From Gemmobacter sp. (GTDB lineage: Bacteria > Pseudomonadota > Alphaproteobacteria > Rhodobacterales > Rhodobacteraceae): a stretch of 64,000 nucleotides of DNA. The notes below the pieces were generated by a model. That model saw only the letters and a program-made list of their open reading frames with translations, made no database searches and was not told where the DNA came from. A program made the position numbers and the translations under genes. How positions within the stretch are numbered: position 1 is the stretch's first letter; each line of letters opens with the position of its first letter. The DNA lies in NCBI RefSeq assembly GCF_034676705.1, contig NZ_JAUCBS010000013.1, forward strand, positions 1,654,501 to 1,718,500. The letters run 5' to 3'. Of the stretch, positions 55,820-64,000 are shown in pieces.

Positions 55820-55893
55820 AGCTTCGGCCTCGAGGCGCGACGACAGGAATTCCTTATCTGGCAATTTCCTACCAGAGCCCCCTTGATCTGTGA

Positions 55894-55923
55894 CCGTATA
55901 TGGTAGATAAAAACCATATGCGG
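55894..55923. promoter_or_regulatory. Putative prophage operator repeat
   Basis: CCGTATATGGT (55894-55904) and ACCATATGCGG (55913-55923) are inverted copies with one mismatch, 8 bases apart, in the 189-base region between repressor and ner-like gene. Confidence 0.6.
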
Positions 55924-56008
55924 CGAGCCTTCCAGCCCCGCAGTTGCGTTCCAAGTCCCAAACAAAGGCGAACTGCGCCAACAGTTCGCCCAAGCCGGAG
56001 GTCACCCT

Positions 56009-56305
56009 ATGGCGAAGCAGCCCTGGACGAAAGCCAGGATCAAATGCGCCCTTGAGGAGCGCGGCATGACCATGACGGGTCTGGCCGAGCTCAAGGGCAT
56101 CAATCCCAACAATTTCCGGGCCGTCTGGTCGCGCACCGTGCGGCCCGCCGAGCAGGCCATCTCCGAGTTTCTCGGTGTGCCCGCCGCCGAACTTTTCCCG
56201 GATCGCTACCCCATCAGGAAGTCCTCGCTCCTTTCTAAGGAAAACGAGGCGCTGATTGCGAGTCAAAAAGCGGCTCGCGAAGCTGACAGGGCGGCGGCGG
56301 CATGA
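56009..56305 (+). CDS. Ner-like DNA-binding regulator
   Basis: 98 residues. KQPWTKARIKCALEERGMTMTGLAELKGINPNNFRAVWSRTVRPAEQAISEFLGV is the Ner/Nlp-type HTH domain, which in Mu represses early transcription. The C-terminal 30 residues are helical and Ala-rich. First gene of the rightward early operon; overlaps the next by four bases. Confidence 0.85.
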   Translation: MAKQPWTKARIKCALEERGMTMTGLAELKGINPNNFRAVWSRTVRPAEQAISEFLGVPAAELFPDRYPIRKSSLLSKENEALIASQKAAREADRAAAA

Positions 56306-56616
56306 CGCGGATCCTGTCAGAGATGGGGCCGGTTCCTGACAATCGGGAGCCCTGCCTGACCGATGCGGCCGTGCTGATGACGCAGGCCGTCACAGCGATC
56401 GTAAGGCCTGACAGCGTCAGCGTCGCGGAGCGCGAACGCCTTGCGGCGGCCCTGCGGCTGCATCGCACCTGGCTGCTGGGCTGGGTCGCGTTGATCGAAG
56501 CGGAGGGCCGCGACGATGCGGAAACCCGCATCGCGGCAATCCGGGCCAAGCTGCAGCAGCGGGACATCACGCTGCCGCTGCCCCTGCGCGCCATGACCGG
56601 ACAGGTGCCGGCATGA
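56302..56616 (+). CDS. Hypothetical early phage protein, 104 aa
   Basis: A helical protein (TDAAVLMTQAVTAIVRPDSVSVAERERLAAALRLHRTWLLGWVALIEAEG). No family recognised. Overlaps both neighbours by four bases, so it is translated in the early operon. Confidence 0.65.
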   Translation: MTRILSEMGPVPDNREPCLTDAAVLMTQAVTAIVRPDSVSVAERERLAAALRLHRTWLLGWVALIEAEGRDDAETRIAAIRAKLQQRDITLPLPLRAMTGQVPA

Positions 56617-56927
56617 TCATGGGCACAAAGGGGTTCGATCTGGCTCTGGCGCACTCGGTCATCCGCAGCCCTGAGCGCCACGATGACGACGTGCTGCATG
56701 CGGCCTGCGACGTTCTGGAGCGCGATGGCGAGTGGCCAGACGTGGTCTTGGCGCAGCAGCTGCGCCGTCAGCTGCGGGTTCGCGGGCTGCGTCGCGCCTT
56801 CGCTGGGATCACGTTCCATGACGCCCTCAGCGTGGCTCTGCTGGTCTTGATGCTGGTGGCGCTCACCTGGGTCGCTGCTGGTCTGGGTGGGCCGACGGGC
56901 GCCGCAGAACTCGGGACGGATGTGTGA
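56613..56927 (+). CDS. Hypothetical early phage protein with C-terminal TM
   Basis: 104 residues; soluble helical N-terminal part and one membrane segment, ALSVALLVLMLVALTWVAAGL. Not recognised. Four-base overlaps on both sides. Confidence 0.6.
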   Translation: MIMGTKGFDLALAHSVIRSPERHDDDVLHAACDVLERDGEWPDVVLAQQLRRQLRVRGLRRAFAGITFHDALSVALLVLMLVALTWVAAGLGGPTGAAELGTDV

Positions 56928-57136
56928 TGAGCGCACAGATCCATGAATTGCGCGCAGGTCTCATGTTCCTGGAGGCCGAGATCAGCCTCCTCCGCGTTCG
57001 CCTTGCGGCTTTGGAGGAGGCTCAGTCGCTCAGAGTGCAGCAATCGCACGGTGAAGGAGTTGCTTTGCCGCGTCCTTCGATCCCCCCTTCAACTGGCTCT
57101 CCGTTTGATCGCCAGGGGTGGGAAGCGGAAAGCTGA
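56924..57136 (+). CDS. Small coiled-coil early protein
   Basis: 70 residues: IHELRAGLMFLEAEISLLRVRLAALEEAQ is a leucine-rich coiled coil, then a loose tail. The overlap with the previous gene (ATGA) supports it; its tail runs opposite to a gene on the other strand. Confidence 0.5.
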   Translation: MMSAQIHELRAGLMFLEAEISLLRVRLAALEEAQSLRVQQSHGEGVALPRPSIPPSTGSPFDRQGWEAES

Positions 57137-57239
57137 CATGAACCATTTCGCCCACTTCGCTCATAAGGGAGATCGTGGCCTTGTTGGCGGCGAAATCGAC
57201 CGCGTGGGTATGAAGTCTGAAAGCGTCAGGTTTCGTCAT
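57030..57239 (-). CDS. Small phage protein on the opposite strand
   Basis: 69 residues from ATG 57239 behind AAGGA: TKPDAFRLHTHAVDFAANKATISLMSEVGEMVHVSFPLP, then a helical end. It looks like a beta-sheet protein with real coding character. It overlaps the coiled-coil gene tail by 107 bases, which is unusual; perhaps only one of the two is real in full. Confidence 0.5.
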   Translation of the reverse strand: MTKPDAFRLHTHAVDFAANKATISLMSEVGEMVHVSFPLPTPGDQTESQLKGGSKDAAKQLLHRAIAAL

Positions 57240-57378
57240 CGCGTTTTCCTTCTGTTGGACGCGGTGGTGATAGCTGCCGGGTGATTCGTACTCGCCCGGC
57301 AGCACCATGGTGGCAGGCTCCGCACTCAACTTCAGCCTGTCAGGAATTTTTCTTTCTCAGTCACTTGCGGGCAGATAC

Positions 57379-58227
57379 ATGACCTCTCTCTCCATCCTTG
57401 ACCTGCCAATCCGGGACATCGACGTGCCGGCTGATCGGGCGCGGGACTATGACGAAAACGCCGCTCTGGCGCTGGCTGCAGTCATCGCCGAACAGGGGCT
57501 GCAGCACCCGATCCGGGTGCGCCGCACGGGCGATCGCTTCCAGTTGGTCAGCGGCCTGCGCCGGCTGCGCGCCTATGAGCTGAACCAGCAGACCACCATT
57601 CCAGCCACCATCACCAGCGCTGACAGCGACGACGCCGCGCGGCTGGAAGAGGTGATGGAGAACCTCGGACGCGAAGAACTGATCGCGCTGGACCGCTGCC
57701 ATCACCTGTATGAGCTGAAGGTGGTGTGGGAGCGCCTTCATCCCAGCTTTGCCAATGGGGGCGGAAACCAGCGCGGAAAGAACGGTGGGAAAACTTTTCC
57801 CACCGATCCAGAGGCGCCCGAGGTTTTCGGCTTTGCCGCCTCAGTCGCGGAAGCCGTCGGCTTGTCGAAGCGCACCATCAACGCTGCCGTCAAGATTTGG
57901 CAGGGCCTGTCCCCGTCATCTCGCACCCGCCTTGCCGGTACCGCTCTGGCGACCAAGCAGACCGAACTGAAGGCACTGTCCGAGGAGGGCCCGGCACGGC
58001 AGGCGCGGATCCTCGATCTGATCCTGGGCGACGAGGCGCCCGAGGTTCAGAATGTCAGCGCAGCTTTGGCCTTCATGGATGGCGGCGCGCAGCCGACGGA
58101 CCTTGAAAGGCGGTATCGCGTTGTGGCGGAAGGCCTGAAGGCTCTGCCTGACGACAGCTTCGACCTGCTGGTCATTGAGAACGAGGAGCGCGTCCTGGCG
58201 GCCCTGAAACGGAAAGGCCGTATCTGA
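57379..58227 (+). CDS. ParB-like nuclease-domain protein of the Mu-like prophage
   Basis: 282 residues. N-terminal ParB/Srx domain: LPIRDIDVPADRARDYDENAALALAAVIAEQGLQHPIRVR and FQLVSGLRRLRAYE, then an HTH (FAASVAEAVGLSKRTINAAVKIW). Such proteins are found upstream of transposase A in Rhodobacter Mu-like phages. ATG at 57379. Confidence 0.8.
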   Translation: MTSLSILDLPIRDIDVPADRARDYDENAALALAAVIAEQGLQHPIRVRRTGDRFQLVSGLRRLRAYELNQQTTIPATITSADSDDAARLEEVMENLGREELIALDRCHHLYELKVVWERLHPSFANGGGNQRGKNGGKTFPTDPEAPEVFGFAASVAEAVGLSKRTINAAVKIWQGLSPSSRTRLAGTALATKQTELKALSEEGPARQARILDLILGDEAPEVQNVSAALAFMDGGAQPTDLERRYRVVAEGLKALPDDSFDLLVIENEERVLAALKRKGRI

Positions 58228-58691
58228 TGGCGCGCCGCCGCGACCCTTTGACCAAGGATCTGTTCGACTGGCAGCCACCCAAGGTGGCCGTCGGTTACGG
58301 ACCCGAGGTCGTGGGGCGCGGCCCGCTGGACAACCGCATTGCCCGCCTGATCGGACAGGCGCTGCGCGATGCCCGCGATGAGGGCGTTACACGCGCCAAG
58401 GTTGCGGCGCAGATGTCGGAGTACCTGCGCCGCTCCATATCGGAGCCGATGCTGAACAAATGGTCCTCGGAAGGGTCCGAAGAGCACCGCATCCCGCTCG
58501 ACGCCTTCATTGCCCTGGTCCACGCCACCGGCGCCCGCGATCTGCTTGGCTTCGTGCCGGGCGAGTTCGGGCTGACGGTGATCGAGGACGAATATGCCGA
58601 ACTGATCGAGGAACGCCTCCTCGACGATCACATCGAAGAAATGCAGGCGCGCAGGCAGGTTCTGGCCGCGCGCAGGAAAGCCCGCCGATGA
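58227..58691 (+). CDS. Hypothetical DNA-binding-like phage protein upstream of transposase
   Basis: 154 residues. NRIARLIGQALRDARDEGVTRAKVAAQMSEYLRRSISEPMLNKW resembles a helix-turn-helix; a helical C-terminus ends AARRKARR. It overlaps both the ParB-like gene and the transposase gene. Role unknown. Confidence 0.7.
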   Translation: MARRRDPLTKDLFDWQPPKVAVGYGPEVVGRGPLDNRIARLIGQALRDARDEGVTRAKVAAQMSEYLRRSISEPMLNKWSSEGSEEHRIPLDAFIALVHATGARDLLGFVPGEFGLTVIEDEYAELIEERLLDDHIEEMQARRQVLAARRKARR

Positions 58692-60988
58692 ACGATCTTG
58701 TGCCAATCACAGCTTCGCCGCCAGCCATCAAGGAATATTACACCGCCCGCGAGATTGCGGAAATTGCGCTGCGGCGCGGGATCGTGGGGTTTCCGACGTC
58801 GGAACGAGGCGTCCGGGATCACGCCGAGAGTTCCGGCTGGAACGACCTTGCCTCGCACCTGTGCCGCAGGCGCGAAGGGCGCGGTGGCGGTCGGGAATAC
58901 CACGTCACCCTGCTGCCGCAGGCAATGCGCGATGCGCTGGCCGGGTGGGGCATGCAGGCCGCGCTGATCCGTCAGCACCAAGCCGAGCAGGATGCCGATG
59001 CCCGCAAGCTGGCCGCGCTGCGCCAGTCGGCACTGGCACCTCATCCTCGCAAGGTCATGGAAGCCCGCGCAGAGGTGCTGCGCGCGATCGAAGGCTATGC
59101 GATGGCCCATCAGAAGGCCCGCGCCTGGGCCATCGCACGGTTCCTCGACGCCCAGGAGGCGCATGGGCAGCGCCTGGAAACCGAGCGGCGGCGAGATGAA
59201 AGCCTGCCGCTGACCGAACGCGAGGTGGTAGCCCTTGGCACGGCGCTGGTCCTGACAGCTGCAGACGGGTTCCAGCTGCGACCTGAGGTGCTTGTCGTCG
59301 CCAATGACCGGCGCGCGCGGGCCAAAATTGGCCGATCAGCGATTTACGAATGGTTCAAGACCCGCGACGAGCGCGGTGTTGTTGCTCTGGCCCCGGTCCC
59401 GCCGAAGCAGGAGCAGGATATTCCTGCCGGCTTCTACGATTTCCTGAAGTTCTGGGCTTTGCCCGGCAAGCCTTCGGTGCCCGAGGCCCATAAGGATTAT
59501 CTCGAAGCCGTCGAAAAGCGGAGCGGCGTCCAGCCGATGACCGTTACACTTGATCAGGTGCAGTACATACTGCGCAATCGGATCAAAGGGCTCGACAAAT
59601 ATGTCGGCCGCGAAGGGCTGCTGACGCTGCGCTCGCGCATGGCCTATGTCACCCGTACAACCGATGACATGTGGCCGACGACGATCTACACGGCCGACGG
59701 CAAGACCTTCGATGCCGAGGTCGCGGACCCGGTGTCGAACCGGGCGATGCGGCCCGAGATCACCTCGGTGCTGGATGTAGCGACGCGGAAGTGCGTCGGC
59801 TACGCGGTCTCGCGCAAGGAAAACGTCATTGCTGTGACCGAGGCCTTGCGCCGCTCATGTTCCGTCCATGGCATCTGCGCCATTTTCTACACCGACCGCG
59901 GCGCCGGCTATAAGAACAAGACCTTCGACGCCGATGTCGGCGGGTTGATGGGCCGCCTCGGCATCACGAAGATGCATGCACTGCCCTATAATAGCCAGGC
60001 CAAGGGCATCATCGAGCGGTTCAACCACGTCTGGAACAACCTTGCCAAGCGCATGCCGACGTACATCGGCCGTGACATGGACAAGGAAGCCAAGAAAGCA
60101 GTCCACAAGGAAACGCGCTCCGAGATCAAGGAGTTCGGGCAGGCCCGCCGGCTTCCCAGCTGGGCAGACTTCATCGCAGCGGTCGAAAAGACCATTGCGG
60201 ACTATAACGACGAGCCGCACGACGGCTTGCCGCGCTTCGAAGACCCGGAAACCGGCCGCCGCCGGCATATGACCCCGAATGAAGCCTGGGCAGCGCATGT
60301 CAAGAACGGGTTCGAGCCTGTCAGGATCGACCCTGCCGAAGAAGAAGACCTGTTCCGTCCCTATACCGTCTGCACCACCCGCCGGTCGCAGGTGCGCTGG
60401 AACACCAACGACTACTTCCACGAGTCGCTGGAGCGGTACTACGGCGAGAAGGTCATGGTCGGTTACGACCTGCACCAGGCGGACAAGGTCTGGGTGCGCG
60501 AGTTCGACCCGGAAAGCGGCAATCCCGGCAAGCTGATCTGTGTGGCGCTCTATATGGGCAATGCTCAGCGCTACATCCCGCTGACGGCAGAACAAAAGGC
60601 GCTGGAGACCCGCAGCAAGTCGGCGATCAAGCGCCTGAATGACAAGATCGAGGCCAAACAGGCCGAACTGGACGCGCCCTGGTTGATCGAGGCTCAACCT
60701 GTCGAGATCGCGGATTTCATCGATATGGCGCCGGAGCCTGTTCCCGCACCGGCGCAGCTTGTGGTGGACAACGCCGCCCGCGACGAGTCGCCGGCGCCCC
60801 GTCGTCGCGTGTTCCGGTCGGATGAGGAACTGGCGGCCTGGGCTCTGAAACACCCGGACGAACTCACGCAGCCCCAAATCGGCCTGCTGCGGGAATGCGT
60901 TGCGAGCCGCAACAAACTCAAGGTCTTCCAAATGGCAGGCATCGACACGGAGGCGCTTCGAACCCTCCTCCGTGCCGCTGCCGCTTAA
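58688..60988 (+). CDS. MuA-like DDE transposase
   Basis: 766 residues. N-terminal Mu-type DNA-binding domain (EYYTAREIAEIALRRGIVGFPTSERGVRDHAE; a winged helix recognising the transposition enhancer), further binding domains, then the DDE core: YTADGKTFDAEV, FYTDRGAGYKN and AKGIIERFNHVW, in MuA order. A C-terminal region follows for MuB contact. Carries out replicative transposition. ATG overlaps the upstream stop. Confidence 0.92.
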   Translation: MNDLVPITASPPAIKEYYTAREIAEIALRRGIVGFPTSERGVRDHAESSGWNDLASHLCRRREGRGGGREYHVTLLPQAMRDALAGWGMQAALIRQHQAEQDADARKLAALRQSALAPHPRKVMEARAEVLRAIEGYAMAHQKARAWAIARFLDAQEAHGQRLETERRRDESLPLTEREVVALGTALVLTAADGFQLRPEVLVVANDRRARAKIGRSAIYEWFKTRDERGVVALAPVPPKQEQDIPAGFYDFLKFWALPGKPSVPEAHKDYLEAVEKRSGVQPMTVTLDQVQYILRNRIKGLDKYVGREGLLTLRSRMAYVTRTTDDMWPTTIYTADGKTFDAEVADPVSNRAMRPEITSVLDVATRKCVGYAVSRKENVIAVTEALRRSCSVHGICAIFYTDRGAGYKNKTFDADVGGLMGRLGITKMHALPYNSQAKGIIERFNHVWNNLAKRMPTYIGRDMDKEAKKAVHKETRSEIKEFGQARRLPSWADFIAAVEKTIADYNDEPHDGLPRFEDPETGRRRHMTPNEAWAAHVKNGFEPVRIDPAEEEDLFRPYTVCTTRRSQVRWNTNDYFHESLERYYGEKVMVGYDLHQADKVWVREFDPESGNPGKLICVALYMGNAQRYIPLTAEQKALETRSKSAIKRLNDKIEAKQAELDAPWLIEAQPVEIADFIDMAPEPVPAPAQLVVDNAARDESPAPRRRVFRSDEELAAWALKHPDELTQPQIGLLRECVASRNKLKVFQMAGIDTEALRTLLRAAAA

Positions 60989-61021
60989 CCAGAAACGTCA
61001 AGATTGAGGAGAGCATAGGCG

Positions 61022-61792
61022 ATGCGAGACGTCTTTGTCGAGACTGCCAACTATCGGAACTTCATGGAGAAGCTCACGCGCGTAGACGAGCGCGGGGCAC
61101 AAGAGGCCTGCCTTGTCGTCGTCGATGGCAAGCCTGGCCTCGGCAAGACCGCCACTATGGATCACTGGATATCGCAAACCGGCAGCATCCGTATTCGCGC
61201 GCAGCGCTGGTGGAAGCACAACGACTTCGTGGCCGAACTGCTGAACGAACTGGGCGTGACCACGCCCCCCCGCAACCGTCGCGAGCGGTTCAAGCGGATC
61301 ATTGAAGAACTGGGCAACCTGGCGGACGAGGCCGCGCTCGAAGACCGCACCTTCGGCCTCGTGATTGACGAATGCGACCTGATCTCGCGCAACGAGGAGG
61401 TGATGGAAACCATCCGCGGGATCAGCGATATCCAGTTTCTGCCCACCATCCTCGTCGGGATGGGCAAGCTGCGCGACAACCTCAAACGCTTTGCCCAGAT
61501 CGAGAGCCGCGCGCCCAACAAGGCGGAGTTTCACCCGGTATCGCTGGAGGATGCCACTGCCTTGATCCGCGGGCTTTGCGAAGTTCCGGTAGCGCCCGAC
61601 CTGATCCAGTTCACCTGGAAGACCTCGAAAGGGTTCAGCCGGGAGATGGTCGAGGCAATCTCCAAGATCGAGCGCCTCGGCCGCCGCATCGACCTTGGCC
61701 CGGCTGGCGTCACGATGGCCGATATGGCCGGTCAGCTCCTGATGTCGAACCGGGAAACCAGCCGCGACATCATCGTGCCGGAGCTGGCGTGA
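61022..61792 (+). CDS. MuB-like AAA+ target-DNA activator
   Basis: 256 residues. Walker A VDGKPGLGKTATMD, Walker B FGLVIDECDL and a sensor VGMGKLRDN. ATP-dependent DNA-filament protein that delivers target DNA to the transposase and gives target immunity. The N-terminal HTH of Mu B itself is short or missing here. Confidence 0.87.
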   Translation: MRDVFVETANYRNFMEKLTRVDERGAQEACLVVVDGKPGLGKTATMDHWISQTGSIRIRAQRWWKHNDFVAELLNELGVTTPPRNRRERFKRIIEELGNLADEAALEDRTFGLVIDECDLISRNEEVMETIRGISDIQFLPTILVGMGKLRDNLKRFAQIESRAPNKAEFHPVSLEDATALIRGLCEVPVAPDLIQFTWKTSKGFSREMVEAISKIERLGRRIDLGPAGVTMADMAGQLLMSNRETSRDIIVPELA

Positions 61793-62385
61793 TGCTCGAT
61801 ACGACGAAACCCGGAGCCGCCCCGACAGCATTGCTGATGCACCTGCAGGCCGGCGCCTGCCTGACTGTCGATCAGGTCGTCGCCGAGTTGGGGATCAGCC
61901 GCCGCCAGGCCATGGATGCGGCAGCCAAGCTGCTGCGCCGGAACTACCTGATGAAGATGGCAGTTGGCTGTTTTCAGCTGACCGATGCCGGCATCGCAGC
62001 CGCCGCAGCCGGCGAGGTGATCACCTCTGGCCCCGTGGGCAAGACGGGAGCCGTGCCTGTCCACAAGGATACGTTCCGTCAGCGCGCCTGGAACTCCATC
62101 CGCTTCAATCGCCGCTTCACGATCGGGCAGATCGTCCGCGCAGCCGCTCGGGAAGACGAGAAGAATGCACGGGAGAATGCCCGCAAGTATATCGCTCAGC
62201 TTTGCAAGGCAGGCATCCTGAGAGAGTTGCCCCAGCGAGCTCCGGGCACGGCCCCCGAAAGCAATGGTTTCAAACGGTTCATGCTGGTCCGAGACATCGG
62301 CCGCCGGGCTCCGGTCTTCAGGACAGAAGCGGCTGCGGTGCGCGACCCGAACACGGGGGAGGACATCCCATGCACCCCGCGCTGA
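61792..62385 (+). CDS. Winged-helix early phage protein
   Basis: 197 residues with two HTH-like parts: LTVDQVVAELGISRRQAMDAAAKLLRRNYL and FTIGQIVRAAAREDEKNARENARKYIAQLCKAGILRELP. Likely DNA-binding. Overlaps the MuB stop by one base and the next gene by 16. Confidence 0.7.
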   Translation: MLDTTKPGAAPTALLMHLQAGACLTVDQVVAELGISRRQAMDAAAKLLRRNYLMKMAVGCFQLTDAGIAAAAAGEVITSGPVGKTGAVPVHKDTFRQRAWNSIRFNRRFTIGQIVRAAAREDEKNARENARKYIAQLCKAGILRELPQRAPGTAPESNGFKRFMLVRDIGRRAPVFRTEAAAVRDPNTGEDIPCTPR

Positions 62386-62741
62386 ACCTTGACCTGCCCG
62401 AACCGGAATGGATCGGCCTGTGCCGCGCCCAGGTCGAAAGGGGCAAAACCATCAGCCAGGTGTCCCGGGAAACCGGGATCGCGCGGGCATCGCTGTCGAT
62501 GCTGCTGTCAGGGACTTACCCCGCCCAGAGCCTCGACCTGGTGACGCGCAAGCATGGCTCGCGCGTCCTGCAGCTCTACCGCGACCAGGTGCTGTGTCCG
62601 CATCTGCGTCGCGGGATCGGGAGCGAGGCATGCCTAGCCTATGCCACAGCGCCGATGTCCACCTCGTCCCCCGAAAAACTCCAGCATTGGCGGGCCTGCC
62701 GCCGGTGCCCCCTCAACCCTGTCAGCAAGGAGAATTCCTGA
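62370..62741 (+). CDS. HTH early phage protein with C-terminal Cys pairs
   Basis: 123 residues. GLCRAQVERGKTISQVSRETGIARASLSMLLSGTY is an HTH; four Cys (CPHLRRG, ACLAYA, RACRRC) in the tail could bind zinc. ATG at 62370. Confidence 0.65.
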   Translation: MHPALNLDLPEPEWIGLCRAQVERGKTISQVSRETGIARASLSMLLSGTYPAQSLDLVTRKHGSRVLQLYRDQVLCPHLRRGIGSEACLAYATAPMSTSSPEKLQHWRACRRCPLNPVSKENS

Positions 62742-62742
62742 C

Positions 62743-63405
62743 ATGTCGCAACATCAATCCAGCTTCACCCCGGCCGTGGTGCCCGACGGGCGCACTCAGG
62801 TTGGCGACAAGATCTACATGTCCGATCCCAAGGGCGCGCTCTTGCCGATCGACATCATCAAGGAACAGCATCTGCTCGAGGACCAGCTGGTGCGCGAACA
62901 GTTCGGCTGGTTCCTGGCGCTGGTCGATCAGGTCAACCGCTTTCGCGGCCACCTTTTCTCGGACCTTGGCGCCTTCGACGCCCTGATTGCCGAGAAATAT
63001 GGCGCCTCGGTCGGCGGCCCGAAGGGCAATCGCACCTATTCGACCGTCGACGATTGCTACCGGATCAGCATCCGGGTGCGCGACACGCTGGACTTCGGAT
63101 CGGAACTTCAGGCGGCCAAGGCGCTGATCGACGAATGCCTGCGCAGCTGGACCGAAGACACGGCCGCCCCGCTGCGGGTGATCGTGAATGGCGCCTTCAA
63201 CGTCGACAAGGAGGGCAAGATCAACAAGTCCGAGATCTTCAAGCTCCTGCGCCACGACATCAAGGAACCCCAATGGGTGGCCGCGATGGAGGCGCTGAAG
63301 GATGCAATCCGCGTGACCGGCTCGCGCACCAGCCCGGAATTCCGCATGCGGATGGGGGTGGGCGAAGACCTGATGACGGTCAGCTTCAACCTGGCGAGGG
63401 GCTGA
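62743..63405 (+). CDS. DUF3164 phage protein
   Basis: 220 residues; GDKIYMSDPKGALLPIDIIKEQHLLEDQLVREQF and FNVDKEGKINKSEIFKLLRHDI fit the DUF3164 family of Mu-like early regions (gene often called sulphate-transporter-like or gp in annotations). Good AAGGAG site upstream. Role unknown. Confidence 0.78.
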   Translation: MSQHQSSFTPAVVPDGRTQVGDKIYMSDPKGALLPIDIIKEQHLLEDQLVREQFGWFLALVDQVNRFRGHLFSDLGAFDALIAEKYGASVGGPKGNRTYSTVDDCYRISIRVRDTLDFGSELQAAKALIDECLRSWTEDTAAPLRVIVNGAFNVDKEGKINKSEIFKLLRHDIKEPQWVAAMEALKDAIRVTGSRTSPEFRMRMGVGEDLMTVSFNLARG

Positions 63406-63668
63406 TGGACGCGCGCGCCCTCACGATGGCCGACGAGCTGTCGCAGCTGCTGGCGGGGACGCCCGGCTTTTATGCGGATCCGGGCGGATACGCCCGTGGC
63501 CTTGCCGAGATAGAACGGCATATCGGTGCGGCCGGTGGTCGCCTGCAGAAGGGATCGCCGCACAGCATCTGTCTGGTGCATGGGCTGCGCGCCACTGCGA
63601 CGGCCGGCCCCACCGAAGCTGTCAGGAACTGGGTCGCTCAGGTGCGCCGGAAGGCAGGCCAGCCATGA
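63405..63668 (+). CDS. Hypothetical early phage protein, 87 aa
   Basis: MDARALTMADELSQLLAGTPGFYADP, helical and mostly Ala/Gly-rich. ATG overlaps the DUF3164 stop by one base and its own stop overlaps the next start. Not recognised. Confidence 0.6.
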   Translation: MDARALTMADELSQLLAGTPGFYADPGGYARGLAEIERHIGAAGGRLQKGSPHSICLVHGLRATATAGPTEAVRNWVAQVRRKAGQP

Positions 63669-64000
63669 CCATCCCCTTCTGGACTGCCGGTGGCACCATC
63701 GACCTGGCCGCGCTGCGCCCCGAAGATCTGACGGCCTGGTCGATCGGCGACACGCTGTCGAAGGTGAACCGCTTTGGCGGGCGCACCCCGGAGCCTTGGC
63801 CGGTGGCAGCCCATTCCGTTCTGGTCGAACGGCTCTGCCACCTGGAGCTAGGCCCCTGGGCGCTGCTGCACGACGCGCATGAGGCGATCATCGGCGACAT
63901 CACGTCGCCGGCGGTCGAGGTGATTTGCCGCTCTGGCACCCGCTCGGCCGTGGAGCATGCGATCACCAATGCCAAGGGCCAGATCGACCGGGTGATCGGT
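63665..64000 (+). CDS. HD-domain phosphohydrolase-like protein, 3' end outside window
   Basis: 112 codons seen. AAHSVLVERL supplies the first His and LLHDAHEAIIGDI the HD pair, as in YfbR-like 5'-deoxynucleotidases; ends in TNAKGQIDRVIG at the window edge. Nucleotide-pool or phage-DNA role is inferred. It continues the overlapping early operon. Confidence 0.72.
   Translation, partial: MTIPFWTAGGTIDLAALRPEDLTAWSIGDTLSKVNRFGGRTPEPWPVAAHSVLVERLCHLELGPWALLHDAHEAIIGDITSPAVEVICRSGTRSAVEHAITNAKGQIDRVIG

Overview
The window looks like a GC-rich alphaproteobacterial genome, probably Rhodobacterales (Paracoccus/Rhodobacter-like). The basis is codon use, the trb-type conjugation operon, the style of the insertion sequences and an RcapMu-like (Rhodobacter Mu-like) prophage start. 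The taxon is an inference; no rRNA, tRNA or housekeeping locus is present to confirm it. Almost everything here is mobile or accessory DNA.

Layout. (1) 1-24,405: the transfer region of an integrative/conjugative element or conjugative plasmid. It has the 3' part of a DUF3363 relaxase, the coupling protein TraG, a CopG-type protein and a full trbBCDEJKLFGI mating-pair operon ending in a DUF2274 gene. A 10-kb load sits between relaxase and traG: floR, a beta-ketoacyl-ACP synthase with an HxlR regulator, a TetR-controlled MFS pump/oxidoreductase unit, tetR-tetA of class G, and intact and broken lysR copies. Inside trbG a 411-bp insert carries a SnoaL-like gene on the opposite strand, flanked by a TGAA repeat. 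(2) 24,406-30,869: trb debris, then a lower-GC three-gene defence-type cluster: OLD-family ATPase/TOPRIM nuclease, a HamA-like nuclease candidate, and a HamB-like SF2 helicase. (3) 30,904-38,578: an integration module made of two tyrosine recombinases and one large serine recombinase in an overlapping leftward operon, with a small excisionase-like gene and hypothetical genes upstream. A 51-bp-period repeat array at its end carries the 3'-end sequence of an initiator tRNA. (4) 38,995-46,882: a YhaO-like/YhaN-like nuclease-ATPase pair followed by a large DUF4011-type helicase gene reduced to two fragments by insertion sequences. (5) 44,600-51,376: nested insertion sequences: two IS5-family (IS903-like) copies, an IS256-family element inside the second, and two IS3-family copies in tandem. 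(6) 51,377-53,229: a methyltransferase stub, a FitAB/VapBC-type toxin-antitoxin pair, an integrase remnant and a hairpin-rich spacer. (7) 53,230-64,000: the early region of a Mu-like prophage (repressor, Ner-like protein, ParB-like protein, MuA-like transposase, MuB-like ATPase, DUF3164 protein, HD hydrolase), running off the right edge.

How it works together. The left third moves DNA between cells and carries phenicol and tetracycline export. The middle holds two anti-phage-type gene sets, one apparently intact and one destroyed, separated by the recombinase module. The right end is a replicative-transposition phage. The most unusual items are the OLD + HamA-like + HamB-like operon, the mixed tyrosine/serine recombinase trio with its att-like array, and the SnoaL insert in trbG whose removal restores a textbook trbG start.
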